Made by a program: the position numbers and the translations under genes. Positions 34,940 through 43,890 of a stretch of 64,000 nt of DNA are shown here, one piece after another (the first letter of the stretch is position 1; every line of letters begins with the position of its first letter). This DNA is from Bdellovibrio sp. ZAP7 (lineage in GTDB: Bacteria; Bdellovibrionota; Bdellovibrionia; Bdellovibrionales; Bdellovibrionaceae). The stretch spans positions 2,914,001 through 2,978,000 of the forward strand of contig NZ_CP030082.1 in the NCBI RefSeq assembly GCF_006874645.1, in the 5' to 3' direction. The notes beneath the pieces were generated by a model. It saw only the letters and a program-made list of their open reading frames with translations. It was not told the origin of the DNA and searched no databases.

Positions 34940-35034
34940 TCTAGAATCTTATCGGCTTCCATCAAAAGTCATGCAACTGGACCAAATCCCAGTTAGTTAC
35001 CAAATGGTGAAGAAACTCGACCCCAGAAGTTGAA

Positions 35035-35856
35035 CTACTGAGGTTTGGGTTTGTTCGCTTGCTGTTGGTTTTGCTGCTTTTGCTGATTCTGATTTTGCGG
35101 GCGAGATTGCTGCTGTCCTTGATTAGGATTCTGCTTTGCCTGATTGTGTTGGCGGTTCTGATTTTGGTTCTGACCGCCACCTTGTTTTGGCTTTTGCTGA
35201 TTGTGCTGCTGCTTAGGTTGGTTTTGACCACCACCCTGTTTCGCCTGCTGTTGACCCTTTTGCTGCTGACCACCACCTTGTTTTTGGTGTTGGTGTTGCT
35301 TTTGTTTTTGTTGGTTCTGATTTTGTTGCGGGCGATTCTGCTGACGTTGTTGATTAGGTTGCTGTTGTTTCGCCTGTTGCGGAGCTTGCGCCTCTTCTTG
35401 CGATTTTTCAGCTGCTAAGTCGCCACCTGCGGAAGCAGAAACATTTTGCGCATTCGCGGCGGCCTCTTCCACTTTTGCATCCAACAACATCGTGTCGTTC
35501 ACTGCTTTGGATTCCATTTGTTTGCTGGTACGGAAGCCTCTGATTTTCTTAGTTTGATTTTCTGCGCGCTCAACTTGTTCCGTCAAATCCACAGTTACGT
35601 CACCGAAGCAACGAACCTGGCAGCTTAAACGACGGCCGTCGATAAAGTAGCTGGTTCCGATCAGGCTCAATTCCGCTTTACCCGGCGGCAGCACATTGTT
35701 GTCGCCCTCTTTGATACGCACACGGCATTCCGCACAGCTCGGAACACCCTTACAGATAGAGCGGATCTCAAGATGATTTTCCGTCGCAATCTGCAAAAGG
35801 GACTTATCTGGAGTACCTTCGACTTCAATATTTTGCGGAAGAAATTTAATTTTCAT
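35035..35856 (-). CDS. Adrenodoxin-type [2Fe-2S] ferredoxin with long Gln/Asn-rich tail
   Basis: Residues 1-90 form a ferredoxin with cysteines Cys35, Cys41, Cys44 and Cys79 in the C-x5-C-x2-C spacing of adrenodoxin/Isc-type ferredoxins. After about residue 125 the chain becomes Gln/Asn/Lys/Gly-rich with KQGGGQ and QNQ repeats to the end, about 130 residues, probably disordered. ATG 35856 with GAGGA upstream is preferred over a start 27 bp earlier. The gene lies downstream of tyrS with a repeat-bearing spacer between. The tail is unusual for a soluble ferredoxin. Confidence 0.85.
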   Translation of the reverse strand: MKIKFLPQNIEVEGTPDKSLLQIATENHLEIRSICKGVPSCAECRVRIKEGDNNVLPPGKAELSLIGTSYFIDGRRLSCQVRCFGDVTVDLTEQVERAENQTKKIRGFRTSKQMESKAVNDTMLLDAKVEEAAANAQNVSASAGGDLAAEKSQEEAQAPQQAKQQQPNQQRQQNRPQQNQNQQKQKQHQHQKQGGGQQQKGQQQAKQGGGQNQPKQQHNQQKPKQGGGQNQNQNRQHNQAKQNPNQGQQQSRPQNQNQQKQQNQQQANKPKPQ

Positions 35857-35871
35857 ACTCGAATCCTCAAT

Positions 35872-35884
35872 GGTGCCAGGCACC
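35872..35884. repeat. GGTGCCAGGCACC palindrome
   Basis: A perfect 6-bp-armed palindrome, GGTGCC-A-GGCACC, followed by four T on the plus strand. It lies 16 bp upstream of the ferredoxin start. The same core forms the long hairpin at 22668-22732, so it is one of a dispersed family. Confidence 0.7.
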
Positions 35885-35908
35885 TTTTGCTAAACACACC
35901 GCATCCCC

Positions 35909-35928
35909 AAAAGGTACGGCGTACCTTT
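35909..35928 (-). terminator. Short hairpin at the tyrS stop codon
   Basis: AAAGGTAC, loop, GTACCTTT form an 8-bp stem that overlaps the tyrS stop and is followed on the minus strand by TTTTGGGG. Probable weak terminator. Confidence 0.45.
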
Positions 35929-37162
35929 AGACCAATTTCACTTTCGCGAATTTAGTCTTGCTGCCCTTCACGACTTTGCCGTCGATCATTGCCGGCTGCA
36001 GTTTCATTTTACCATCGGTGACTTTTTGACCGTCGATTTGCACGGCGCCACCTTGAACCATACGATTGCCTTCACTGTTCGAGGCCGCAAAGTTCAACTT
36101 AACTAACAACTGAGCGACGCCTAGGCCCTCAGCCGGAATATCATTTTTGCTGATCTCAACCGTTGGAATATCGTCAGGCAAACCCTTGTCGACAAAGATA
36201 CGGTTGAATTCGTCTTCCGCGGCCTGAGCTGCCTCAGCCGAGTGGAAACGTTTGATGATGAATTTTGCCAACTCCACTTTCACAGTGCGTGGATGTTTCT
36301 TTTTGCTGGCAACATCTTGTCTTAACTGTTCAAGTTCCGCAGCCGTAATGTCCGTCAGTAGTTCATACCAACGGTACATCAGATCATCTGAAATCTTCAT
36401 CGTCTTACCGAACATGTCTTTCGGAGTATCGACTACAGATATATAGTTATCCAAAGACTTGGACATTTTGTTAACGCCATCAACCCCTTCCAGGATCGGC
36501 ATAGTCAGGATACATTGTGGTTCTTGGCCATAAGCAGATTGCATCGAGCGACCGACCAAAAGATTGAACTTTTGATCCGTACCCCCCAGCTCCACGTCAG
36601 CTTTCAAAGCCACAGAGTCATAACCTTGAGTCAATGGATACAAGAACTCATGAATCGCAATCGGAGTGCCAGCGCGATAACGCTTCGTAAAATCGTCACG
36701 CTCAAGCATTTGCGCCACAGTATATTGTGCCGCCATTTTTATGAACTCCCCCGGGGTCATCTTGCCAATCCAAGACGAGTTGTACACGATTTCGGTTTTG
36801 TTCGGATCTAGGATTTTAAAGATCTGCTTCGCATACGTACGACCGTTTTCCTCGATCTCGTCACGTGAAAGAACCGGACGAGTTGAGCTCTTCCCTGTCG
36901 GGTCACCAATCGTCGCCGTGAAATCACCAATCAAGAAAATAATATGATGGCCCAGATCCTGGAACGTTTTAAGTTTATTGATAACAACAGTATGACCGAT
37001 ATGAATATCTGGACGAGTCGGATCCGCCCCCAGCTTGATACGAAGCGGAGTGTTCGTTTCCTTAGAGCGCTTCAATTTCTTAAGCATCTCTTCGTCATTA
37101 ATAAACTCAGCAACGCCGAATTTAATTCTCTCTAACTGTTCTTTAGGATCCAAAAAACTCAT
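35927..37162 (-). CDS. tyrS: Tyrosyl-tRNA synthetase
   Basis: This 411-residue class I synthetase has the HIGH motif (HIGHTVV, about residue 54) and KMSKS (KMSKSLDN, about residue 233), a tyrosine-site segment with [18 protein letters not shown], and a C-terminal S4-like RNA-binding domain from about 335 ([21 protein letters not shown]). It is of the TyrRZ type seen in many proteobacteria. Its ATG overlaps the stop of the RNase Y gene, so the two are translated together. Confidence 0.96.
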   Translation of the reverse strand: MSFLDPKEQLERIKFGVAEFINDEEMLKKLKRSKETNTPLRIKLGADPTRPDIHIGHTVVINKLKTFQDLGHHIIFLIGDFTATIGDPTGKSSTRPVLSRDEIEENGRTYAKQIFKILDPNKTEIVYNSSWIGKMTPGEFIKMAAQYTVAQMLERDDFTKRYRAGTPIAIHEFLYPLTQGYDSVALKADVELGGTDQKFNLLVGRSMQSAYGQEPQCILTMPILEGVDGVNKMSKSLDNYISVVDTPKDMFGKTMKISDDLMYRWYELLTDITAAELEQLRQDVASKKKHPRTVKVELAKFIIKRFHSAEAAQAAEDEFNRIFVDKGLPDDIPTVEISKNDIPAEGLGVAQLLVKLNFAASNSEGNRMVQGGAVQIDGQKVTDGKMKLQPAMIDGKVVKGSKTKFAKVKLV

Positions 37163-38727
37163 TATCTTGCGTGCTCCACACTGCGAGTCTCACGAACAAC
37201 TGTCACTTTGATTTGGCCAGCCTGAGGAACTTCGCGTTCGATCTTACGAGCGATATCGCGAGATAACATCACGGCCTGGTCATCAGTTACTTTTGCAGAT
37301 TCAACCAAGACGCGAACGTCTTTACCGGCTTGAAGAGCCAAAGTTTTCAAGACGCCATCAAAGCTGTTACCGATGGATTCAAGGTCTTCCAAACGGTGGA
37401 TAAAGGAATCCATCTGCGGACGACGAGCACCAGGGCGCGCGCTAGACAAGATGTAAGCCGCGTGAACAATCCAAGCCAGGATAGAATGAGGTTTTTCCTC
37501 TTCATCATGAGCGCGGATCGCGTGACATACGTCTTCAGATTCAGAATATTTTTTAGCGGCTTCCGCACCAACAAGTGCATAGCTGCCTTCTGCAGTGTGA
37601 TCGATAGCTTTACCGATATTGTGCAAAAGACCCGCACGTCGTGCGAGTTTCACACTCACGCCCAACTCTCCTGCAAGCAAGCCCGCGATGTTGGCAACTT
37701 CAAGTGCTTGGTTCAAAGCATTTTGACCTTGGTAATTACGGTATTTCAAACCGCCAATGATTTTAATCAATTCTGGGTGCATGTTGGGAATACCCAGCTC
37801 CAACACGTGGCGCTCACCCTCTTCTTTGATGGCTTTCATCAATTCGTTACGTTGTTTTTCAACGACTTCTTCAATACGCGCTGGATGCACACGGCCGTCT
37901 TCCATCAATTTCTCGATCGTTCTGCGAGCTAGCTCACGGCGAACTGGATCGAAACCAGAGATAACCACGGCTTCCGGAGTATCGTCGACGATTAAGTCCA
38001 CACCACAGTGAGCTTCCAAAGTTCTGATGTTACGTCCTTCACGACCGATGATTTTACCTTTCATCTCGTCGTTGGGAAGTGCCAAAACGCTGACAGTTCT
38101 TTCGGAAGTGAACTCCGATGCAAAACGCGACAACGCTGTTGCCAAGATACGCTTTGCTTTAACTTCAGATTCTTTTTGAGCTTGCTCTTCGATTTGGGTG
38201 ATTTTTTTAGAAGCTTCGATTTTCGCTTCGTCTTCAATGGCAGCCAACAATTGACGTTTAGCTTCGTCCTGGGACATACCCGCAACGGATTCCAATTTCT
38301 GTTTTAGTTCGCCAATTTGAGATTCGCCTTTTTTCTCAAGTTCTTTGATACGGTTTTCAGAGATCGCGATTTTTTCTTCGCGGTCTTTCATCGTGTTCAA
38401 ATAACGCTCATTTTCTTCCATTTTTTGTTTGAATTGCTGTTCGATTTCTTTCAAACGGCGATCCAATTGAGCTTCTTTGTTTTTCAACGTGGAATTTTGC
38501 TTATGAATGTCAGCTTCCACATTCTTACGGGCGCGACCTTCAAAATCCTTCGCACGAGTCTCAGCGTCTTTTTTTAGTTTCGCTGCTTCAGACTTGGCTT
38601 TGTTAACGATTCGCTCTGCCTCAACGCGTGCAGATTTTTTGCTGTTATTGTCCTGAATGCGTTTCACCATGAAAACAGCGACACCGCCCAAAATTAAACA
38701 GATAATGGCTGTGATTAAAATTTCCAT
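37162..38727 (-). CDS. rny: RNase Y homologue with degenerate HD domain
   Basis: The 521-residue protein has RNase Y architecture: N-terminal membrane helix, long coiled coil (residues 30-190), KH domain ([11 protein letters not shown] near 228) and HD domain. Compared with Bacillus RNase Y, metal-site residues are changed: the first His is Gln340 (GQNALNQ), the HD pair reads His369-Asn370 (LLHNIGKA), GSH is GSY383, SHHGD is AHDEE, and AADAL is AAYIL with Tyr425. The active site is therefore probably lost, while membrane, coiled-coil and KH parts are intact. It may act as an RNA-binding scaffold. It overlaps tyrS by one base. Confidence 0.9.
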   Translation of the reverse strand: MEILITAIICLILGGVAVFMVKRIQDNNSKKSARVEAERIVNKAKSEAAKLKKDAETRAKDFEGRARKNVEADIHKQNSTLKNKEAQLDRRLKEIEQQFKQKMEENERYLNTMKDREEKIAISENRIKELEKKGESQIGELKQKLESVAGMSQDEAKRQLLAAIEDEAKIEASKKITQIEEQAQKESEVKAKRILATALSRFASEFTSERTVSVLALPNDEMKGKIIGREGRNIRTLEAHCGVDLIVDDTPEAVVISGFDPVRRELARRTIEKLMEDGRVHPARIEEVVEKQRNELMKAIKEEGERHVLELGIPNMHPELIKIIGGLKYRNYQGQNALNQALEVANIAGLLAGELGVSVKLARRAGLLHNIGKAIDHTAEGSYALVGAEAAKKYSESEDVCHAIRAHDEEEKPHSILAWIVHAAYILSSARPGARRPQMDSFIHRLEDLESIGNSFDGVLKTLALQAGKDVRVLVESAKVTDDQAVMLSRDIARKIEREVPQAGQIKVTVVRETRSVEHAR

Positions 38728-38749
38728 TTCTTCCTTTTCTCCTCAAGCT

Positions 38750-39313
38750 CTAGTGAAGCTCGTACTGCTGGCAAACGATCAAACCCGACTCCGTGATGAT
38801 GTAATCCATCTTTTCGTCGTGGGCTTCCATGGGTAGTGTCTGTTCTGAAATTTGAAAATCAAAACAAACCCCCACCTTGATTCCTTTAAAGTGAGCAAGG
38901 GTTTTGTCATAAAAACCTTTGCCCTTACCAAGGCGGTTGCCATTCTTATTAAAAACTAATCCGGGAATCAGCAGGCCGTGAATGCCATTGAGATCTATGA
39001 TAGCGGAGTTGGGATCAGGCTCCAAAACGCCAAAGGCGCCCTGGCTGAAACCTGATGCAAAACAAAACTCAAGTTCGTTTCCTTTTGTACGGGGAAACGC
39101 CCAGTCGATATCGTGGATTTGAAAAATCTCATCCACGCTGGCTTCTTGAGCGAGGGCGCGATAGGCACCCCAACATCCGTTCTGCTTAGACATAAAGTCC
39201 TGCAGAAATACATTCAACTGCTGCTGGTTTTGAACAAGACCTTGCGCAAACTCTTGGGCGCAAAGAGATTTATAAAAGGAACGACATTCCTGTTTAGAGC
39301 TCCAAGAGGGCAT
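38750..39313 (-). CDS. 5-formyltetrahydrofolate cyclo-ligase
   Basis: The 187-residue protein contains the ATP- and folate-binding signature GKGKGFYDKTLAHF and a C-terminal strand ending in IITESGLIVC, typical of the MTHFS (YgfA) family, which converts 5-formyl-THF to 5,10-methenyl-THF. ATG 39313 is favoured because GGAG lies five bases upstream, while an in-frame GTG at 39319 overlaps it. It lies 27 bp downstream of zapA, an arrangement conserved in proteobacteria although the 6S RNA usually between them is absent. Confidence 0.88.
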   Translation of the reverse strand: MPSWSSKQECRSFYKSLCAQEFAQGLVQNQQQLNVFLQDFMSKQNGCWGAYRALAQEASVDEIFQIHDIDWAFPRTKGNELEFCFASGFSQGAFGVLEPDPNSAIIDLNGIHGLLIPGLVFNKNGNRLGKGKGFYDKTLAHFKGIKVGVCFDFQISEQTLPMEAHDEKMDYIITESGLIVCQQYELH

Positions 39314-39340
39314 GGGCACTCCAAGAGAGTTACATCAAAG

Positions 39341-39649
39341 TTAGTTGTTCAAAACCTTGTTGTTCTTGGAGTTTTCAAGTTCCAAAGATAGCTGCATCGT
39401 TTTTTCCTCGAGCTTATCGAGTTCACGCTGCGCTTTTCTTTTCAAAAGGATGAGTTCTTCCGCGAGATTCATCGCTGTCAACACAGCGGCATTCTGGAAG
39501 GAACCGTTTTTCGTAACGGCCATTGCTTGATTCATTTTGTTATTAACAAAGTCGACGAGTTCCTGAACTGTGGCATCGTCGTGTGAGGATCTAAGTTTGT
39601 ACGGGACTCCTGCAATGAGGAAATTAAAGTTCTTTTTCTCAGCAGTCAC
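39341..39649 (-). CDS. zapA: Cell division protein ZapA
   Basis: A 102-residue protein with an N-terminal beta region (FLIAGVPYKLRSSHDD) followed by a long C-terminal helix, the ZapA layout that cross-links FtsZ filaments at the division site. Start is GTG 39649, with AGGAG at proper distance. It precedes the formyl-THF cyclo-ligase gene, as in many proteobacteria, which supports the name. Confidence 0.85.
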   Translation of the reverse strand: MTAEKKNFNFLIAGVPYKLRSSHDDATVQELVDFVNNKMNQAMAVTKNGSFQNAAVLTAMNLAEELILLKRKAQRELDKLEEKTMQLSLELENSKNNKVLNN

Positions 39650-39756
39650 CGTGTCTCCTCTTTCAATCGCTAATGGGCTAAACCTTTTAAAACTCTAGAA
39701 AAATCCTAGAACAACACTAAAAAGTATAGCTGTAACGAGAAGCGGTATTCAACCAA

Positions 39757-40365
39757 TTATTTCTTAGTGCAAGTGCAAATAATCCCCAGCTCAGACTCGC
39801 TACTGCAAGACAGGCTGCGCTTTCGCGCCGACCCCTCGAGATTGAACTCCGTCACCTCGTGGAAATTGCGTTTGTAAGTAGAGCTCACTCCATTTAGCTT
39901 CGTGTCAAGATAGGAGTAGATGTCACTTCTGATCGTGGAGTTTAAGAGGAAACCGTTGATAATCTCCTGCTTAGGGTTGGTGCGTTGATTTTTCGTGAGT
40001 GCTATATCTGTAAGCACCCCATCTGCCTGCACCTTTTGAACCGTCAGCTCAATCTTTGGCTTTTTGATCGAGGTGGTTTCATTTTTTAAGATCAGATTAA
40101 ACTCTTGTTTGTCCGCATCCAGATAGTTCACTTTTCTTTGACGCAACTGCGAGCGAACCGTCACGAACTTCTCATCCGCCAGCTCCTTAAGCTTCGTCAA
40201 ATTAACTTTGAACGCCAAACTGTCATCTTTAAGTTCTGGGAAACACTTCAGCACATTTTCGTACGACACCGAAACCGGCGTCGCGGTTGGAGGCGGCATT
40301 TTAGTATTCGGCTGAGCGCTGGCGACCAACGGTGCGAGAAAAATAAAAGGGACGAAGCTTTTCAT
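39757..40365 (-). CDS. Secreted protein of unknown function
   Basis: The 202-residue product begins with a signal peptide (cleavage after ASA) and has a Pro-rich segment near residue 25. Four cysteines cluster at the C-terminus (SCSSESELGIICTCTKK) and one lies near residue 40. No family was recognised. It stands alone between the zapA group and the L,D-transpeptidase gene. Confidence 0.65.
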   Translation of the reverse strand: MKSFVPFIFLAPLVASAQPNTKMPPPTATPVSVSYENVLKCFPELKDDSLAFKVNLTKLKELADEKFVTVRSQLRQRKVNYLDADKQEFNLILKNETTSIKKPKIELTVQKVQADGVLTDIALTKNQRTNPKQEIINGFLLNSTIRSDIYSYLDTKLNGVSSTYKRNFHEVTEFNLEGSARKRSLSCSSESELGIICTCTKK

Positions 40366-40426
40366 CCCTTTATCGAAGCATAGAATTTGTTTTGAGCCAA
40401 TTTTATTTCATTCCGGTGAGGTCGGA

Positions 40427-42220
40427 TTAAAAACTTGAGTTGTTCGCCGGGCTGTTTAAGGCGTCCAGCAAGATGGGATCCTGACCGTAATCATCATCAG
40501 CGAAACCTACTTCTCCGTTACTCTTGGCGAAAACAGTCAAATAGTGCAAATACACTGTGATCGGTTTCGCAAGTGAAACGACTTTCGTTGCGCGAGACTC
40601 AGACTCTGTCTGTGACGGTACGATTTTCAGAATTTCGTCCATGGAGTATCCAGGTTTATCTTTTAGTAAGTAAGCAGCAAGATCCAAGGGTCTTTGCAGT
40701 CTTACGCAACCAGAACTCGCATGGCGGTTCTCATCATTAAATAGATCTCTTTCATTTGTATCATGCAGGTAAATGCTAAAGCTGTTTCCATCCAGTGGGA
40801 ACTTAACCACGCCCAAGGCATTATCGTAACCTTGTTTTTGCACGATAATATAGCGGGCACTTTGCAAGTCCACTTCGGTAATTTTAGTCCAATCAGGATT
40901 TTGAGCAGGGACGTAATTTACGATTTTACCGTTCTTGTATTCTGCCTGCAGCAAATACATTTTGTGCTTATCCAGGTAAGTCGGATCCTTTTGAAGAATC
41001 GGAAGCTTATCCTTGATAGCGATCGATGAAGGCACCGTCCAGGTCGGATTAAACTCGACACGAGAGATTCTACGAATCATTAAAGGAGTTTTTCTAACAT
41101 CACGGCCATTGATTGTCCTGAATTGCAATTTCACGGCTTCCGGAGCCCATTTTTTCTCTTTTTCTGACCAAAGACTATCATCGCGTAAATTGAACTTTGT
41201 CATGGCGACATTCACGAAAATATAACGTGTATCCATTTTGCGTGGAATCCAGCGGTATCTTTCCATATTCAGTTCAATCTGTTTGATTCTTTGCTCCAGT
41301 GGCACATTTAAGTGATTCAACACCTTCGAAAAGTTCGCGCCGATTTTTCCATCGACTTTCAAACCGCTGTTCAATTGAAACGCTCTAAGGTTTTTATCAA
41401 GCTCATCATCAAACACCGGGGACTGATTCGAAATACGGTAACCCAGTTGACTCAATCTTTCCTTAACATCAGCAACGGCAGCGTCCTGAATCCCTTTTGA
41501 AAGCTCTTTCCCCGCAGGCTTGATGACCTTCCAGGATTTATTTGCAAGACCTCGAAGATTTGCCAACGCCAATTTCAAATGTCGATATTCGGGAATAACT
41601 GGGTGAAGTTTCTCAGTTTCTTCAATGAGCAGTTTTGCGGGACCTCTGGCGACCAATTTCAATCGCAACATAAAGTCCTTCATTTCAACTTGGGCCATTT
41701 CGATATTTGGATCAAATTCCTTTGGGTTAAATCTGCCTTTGTAGATGTGATGGGCATATCTTAAATAAGCCTCCGACATTTTAACATCAAGCTCAGCCAA
41801 CTCCTGCACGCTCACATTGCTACCCTCAAAAATCGGGTCCCAGACATGAGCCCAATAGACATCCCAAAGACCATGAGCAGGCGCTTCCTGTAGCAATTTT
41901 CTAAGAGCCACACCCTTAGCATTAGGCTGAAGCGAATTCATATCGATCCACACCGGCTGATAAGGCTCATTCATTCTTTGCTTGGTGTCTTTGTCAATTT
42001 TTACGAAACTATAAAACTCATTCAATTTCTTTGTATTCAACAAAACCTGATAGTTCGCGGCTGCCGGATTGCTGACAGCATCCTGAATCAATCGGGTCAT
42101 CTGTGAGGATTGAGCGTCAGGCACCAGCGCTTGTGCATTACTGAACAACGGAAACAGCAAAAAGATGCCGATGATGATCAGTAGGACTTCGTTGCTGCTG
42201 ATAAAATCTTTCATTTTCAT
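40427..42220 (-). CDS. L,D-transpeptidase, YcbB/LdtD-like, with peptidoglycan-binding domain
   Basis: The 597-residue protein has an N-terminal membrane anchor, a large scaffold region with a PG_binding_1 domain (around KERLSQLGYRI...FQLNSGLKVDGKIG), and a YkuD catalytic domain with HASSGCVRL, holding the nucleophile cysteine. YcbB-type enzymes make 3-3 cross-links in peptidoglycan or modify it. ATG 42220 is chosen because GAGG lies five bases upstream; in-frame starts at 42235 and 42295 are less supported. In predatory bacteria such enzymes remodel predator or prey wall. Confidence 0.88.
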   Translation of the reverse strand: MKMKDFISSNEVLLIIIGIFLLFPLFSNAQALVPDAQSSQMTRLIQDAVSNPAAANYQVLLNTKKLNEFYSFVKIDKDTKQRMNEPYQPVWIDMNSLQPNAKGVALRKLLQEAPAHGLWDVYWAHVWDPIFEGSNVSVQELAELDVKMSEAYLRYAHHIYKGRFNPKEFDPNIEMAQVEMKDFMLRLKLVARGPAKLLIEETEKLHPVIPEYRHLKLALANLRGLANKSWKVIKPAGKELSKGIQDAAVADVKERLSQLGYRISNQSPVFDDELDKNLRAFQLNSGLKVDGKIGANFSKVLNHLNVPLEQRIKQIELNMERYRWIPRKMDTRYIFVNVAMTKFNLRDDSLWSEKEKKWAPEAVKLQFRTINGRDVRKTPLMIRRISRVEFNPTWTVPSSIAIKDKLPILQKDPTYLDKHKMYLLQAEYKNGKIVNYVPAQNPDWTKITEVDLQSARYIIVQKQGYDNALGVVKFPLDGNSFSIYLHDTNERDLFNDENRHASSGCVRLQRPLDLAAYLLKDKPGYSMDEILKIVPSQTESESRATKVVSLAKPITVYLHYLTVFAKSNGEVGFADDDYGQDPILLDALNSPANNSSF

Positions 42221-42854
42221 AGGAACCTCACTCATATCAGTAACTTCCAACTTCTGTGCCACCCGAGCGGGGTTATATTCGCTATGGGCTCGCATATGGC
42301 CGGAGGTAACAAATACTGTCAGCCAGTGACACCTGACGTGACTGTCTCATTCTGAGACGTGGGGCTTGACCCTTCCCGGCGCGTCGGCATATTCCTCAGA
42401 TAGAATCCTTGTTTACCGCCACCGTGGCGGTAAAATATCACTCGCTTCAAAAAAAATGCGTCGACAATTCATCGCGTTTTTTCGCGGTAATCCTCATCCT
42501 AATCCAGTCACAATCATCCTCTTATTTCTCACCGTGATCGTGCTCTCAAATTGCTGTTCTCGCGCTACTTCAATTTGCTAGAAAATTCTGCTAATTGTGA
42601 CTATGAATTTCCGGATCTATTTCCAAAGATTAATGCGTCAATTTTAAATAAATTATTGACGGAAAATTTGAATCTCTACGATTCCCCTTGTGTCTCGAAT
42701 GGTGTTTGAATTTTCTAATAAATGATTTTTTAGTTTTATCTCGAGGAAGAGCCTCCAACGCGTTTTATGAGAGAATTCGCGCCGTGTTGTTTACGCCGCT
42801 GAAAATGCTTTGAAAAACCTTGTGGTATGTTGCTTTCAAATTCGGGAGGTTTGT
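42221..42854. other. 634-bp gap upstream of the HNH gene
   Basis: No convincing gene is seen. It holds the start-proximal leader of the L,D-transpeptidase gene, a perfect 23-bp palindrome (42412-42434), and an AT-rich zone before the HNH gene that contains TTGACG near 42656 but no well-spaced -10. A 71-codon frame at 42366-42581 lacks ribosome-binding support and is dismissed. Confidence 0.4.
42412..42434. repeat. 23-bp palindrome, core also inside the HNH gene
   Basis: TTTACCGCCAC-C-GTGGCGGTAAA is a perfect palindrome with one central base. The inner 15 bp (CCGCCACCGTGGCGG) recurs at 43519-43533 inside the HNH endonuclease gene. It may be a binding or recognition site. Confidence 0.65.
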
Positions 42855-43769
42855 GTGAATTTGAAGTTTCTTAGTGAGATTGAGCTTGATGAAAGAATTA
42901 AAACTTTGGCTCAGCGAGAGCGACATCTTTTGCATGAAGTGCTTTTAACGATTAAAGAAATTGATTCTCGCAAAACTTATTTGGAGCTGGGATTTGGCAG
43001 CCTTTTTGACTATTTAGTAAAGGGCATCGGATATTCTGAAGGAAGCGCACAACGCCGCATCGATGCGACCCGCTTGATTCGCGAAATTCCTGCTGTCGCT
43101 GACAAGATACAAAGTGGTGAATTGAAATTTAATCAAATTTCCTTGGTGCAAAGAGCTGCGCGCGAAATCTTAAAAAATCAATCCGTCAAAGTCACTGCAG
43201 AACAAAAACTTCAGGTATTTGAAGATCTTTGCGGAAAGAGCCATTCGGAATCTCAATTTAAAGTGGCAGCATTTTTTGAATTGCCTGTGGTGCAGTCTGC
43301 TCAACAAAAAGTTCAGGCTGATGAAAGTGTTCGAGTTGAGTTTACACTTTCCAAAGAAGCTTTTGAAAAAATCAAATACGCCCAGGAGCTTTTGTCGCAT
43401 GCGGTGACGACCCAGGATTTGGGTCAGTTTTTGGCATACCTTTCGGAAAAGGTCATCCGTCAGAAAACGGGGTTTAAAAACCAAAACCGGAAAAGCTCTA
43501 CTTCTGATGGCATTTCTACCGCCACCGTGGCGGCAAGAAAGACACCGGCACTTAAGAATGTAAAGCAATTAAGACATCAGCAGCAGTGCTGCCAATATAT
43601 TGATCCGGATACTGGCCGACGTTGCGAAAGCAAATGGCTTCCACAAGTCGATCACAAGCAAAGTCGTTGGGCTGGAGGCAATCATCAGTTGGAGAATTTG
43701 CAGATACTTTGTGCTGGTCACAATAGGCTCAAATACAGAAAAGAGAACGGTGTCAAATATTCGTCATAG
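42855..43769 (+). CDS. HNH endonuclease-domain protein (DUF222/13E12-like)
   Basis: The 304-residue protein has a helical N-terminal part with a swap-like segment (GSAQRRIDATRLIREIP) and a C-terminal HNH nuclease motif around CESKWLPQVDHKQSRWAGGNHQLENLQILCAGHN. Proteins of this layout are often multi-copy in Bdellovibrio-like genomes and may be selfish or phase-variable nucleases. GTG 42855 is preceded by GGGAGG. A palindrome copy lies inside the gene, and a GACA tetranucleotide repeat follows directly after its stop. Confidence 0.78.
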   Translation: MNLKFLSEIELDERIKTLAQRERHLLHEVLLTIKEIDSRKTYLELGFGSLFDYLVKGIGYSEGSAQRRIDATRLIREIPAVADKIQSGELKFNQISLVQRAAREILKNQSVKVTAEQKLQVFEDLCGKSHSESQFKVAAFFELPVVQSAQQKVQADESVRVEFTLSKEAFEKIKYAQELLSHAVTTQDLGQFLAYLSEKVIRQKTGFKNQNRKSSTSDGISTATVAARKTPALKNVKQLRHQQQCCQYIDPDTGRRCESKWLPQVDHKQSRWAGGNHQLENLQILCAGHNRLKYRKENGVKYSS

Positions 43770-43792
43770 AGACAGACAGACAGACAGACAGA
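43769..43792. repeat. Tetranucleotide tract (GACA)5
   Basis: Five perfect GACA units at 43771-43790 begin one base after the HNH gene's stop codon. Slippage here would not change the protein. It is the only simple tandem repeat noted in the window. Confidence 0.8.
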
Positions 43793-43850
43793 AGAAAGGG
43801 TGATTGCGGAAAACGCAAAACTTGGCGGAAGTGCGTCGTTTAAAAATAGT

Positions 43851-43879
43851 CTGCCGCAGGGTTATTACGTCTGCGGCAG
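43851..43879 (-). terminator. Rho-independent terminator of the secreted NlpC/P60-like gene
   Basis: CTGCCGCAG, an 11-nt loop and CTGCGGCAG are perfect 9-bp arms. On the minus strand they are followed by ACTATTTTT. The hairpin lies 11 bp past the stop of the gene at 43891-45618. Confidence 0.8.
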
Positions 43880-43890
43880 TGAATAAGAAC

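Noticed and set aside
35059-35418. 119-codon Leu-rich frame opposite the ferredoxin tail
   Set aside because: It is the antisense of Gln/Asn/Lys-rich repeats and has no independent support.
39314-39340. 6S RNA between zapA and the formyl-THF cyclo-ligase gene
   Set aside because: The gene order matches the usual 6S RNA locus, but only 27 bp lie between the genes, too short for the RNA.
42366-42581. 71-codon open frame in the gap upstream of the HNH gene
   Set aside because: No ribosome-binding site, unusual composition and a palindrome running through it; likely non-coding.
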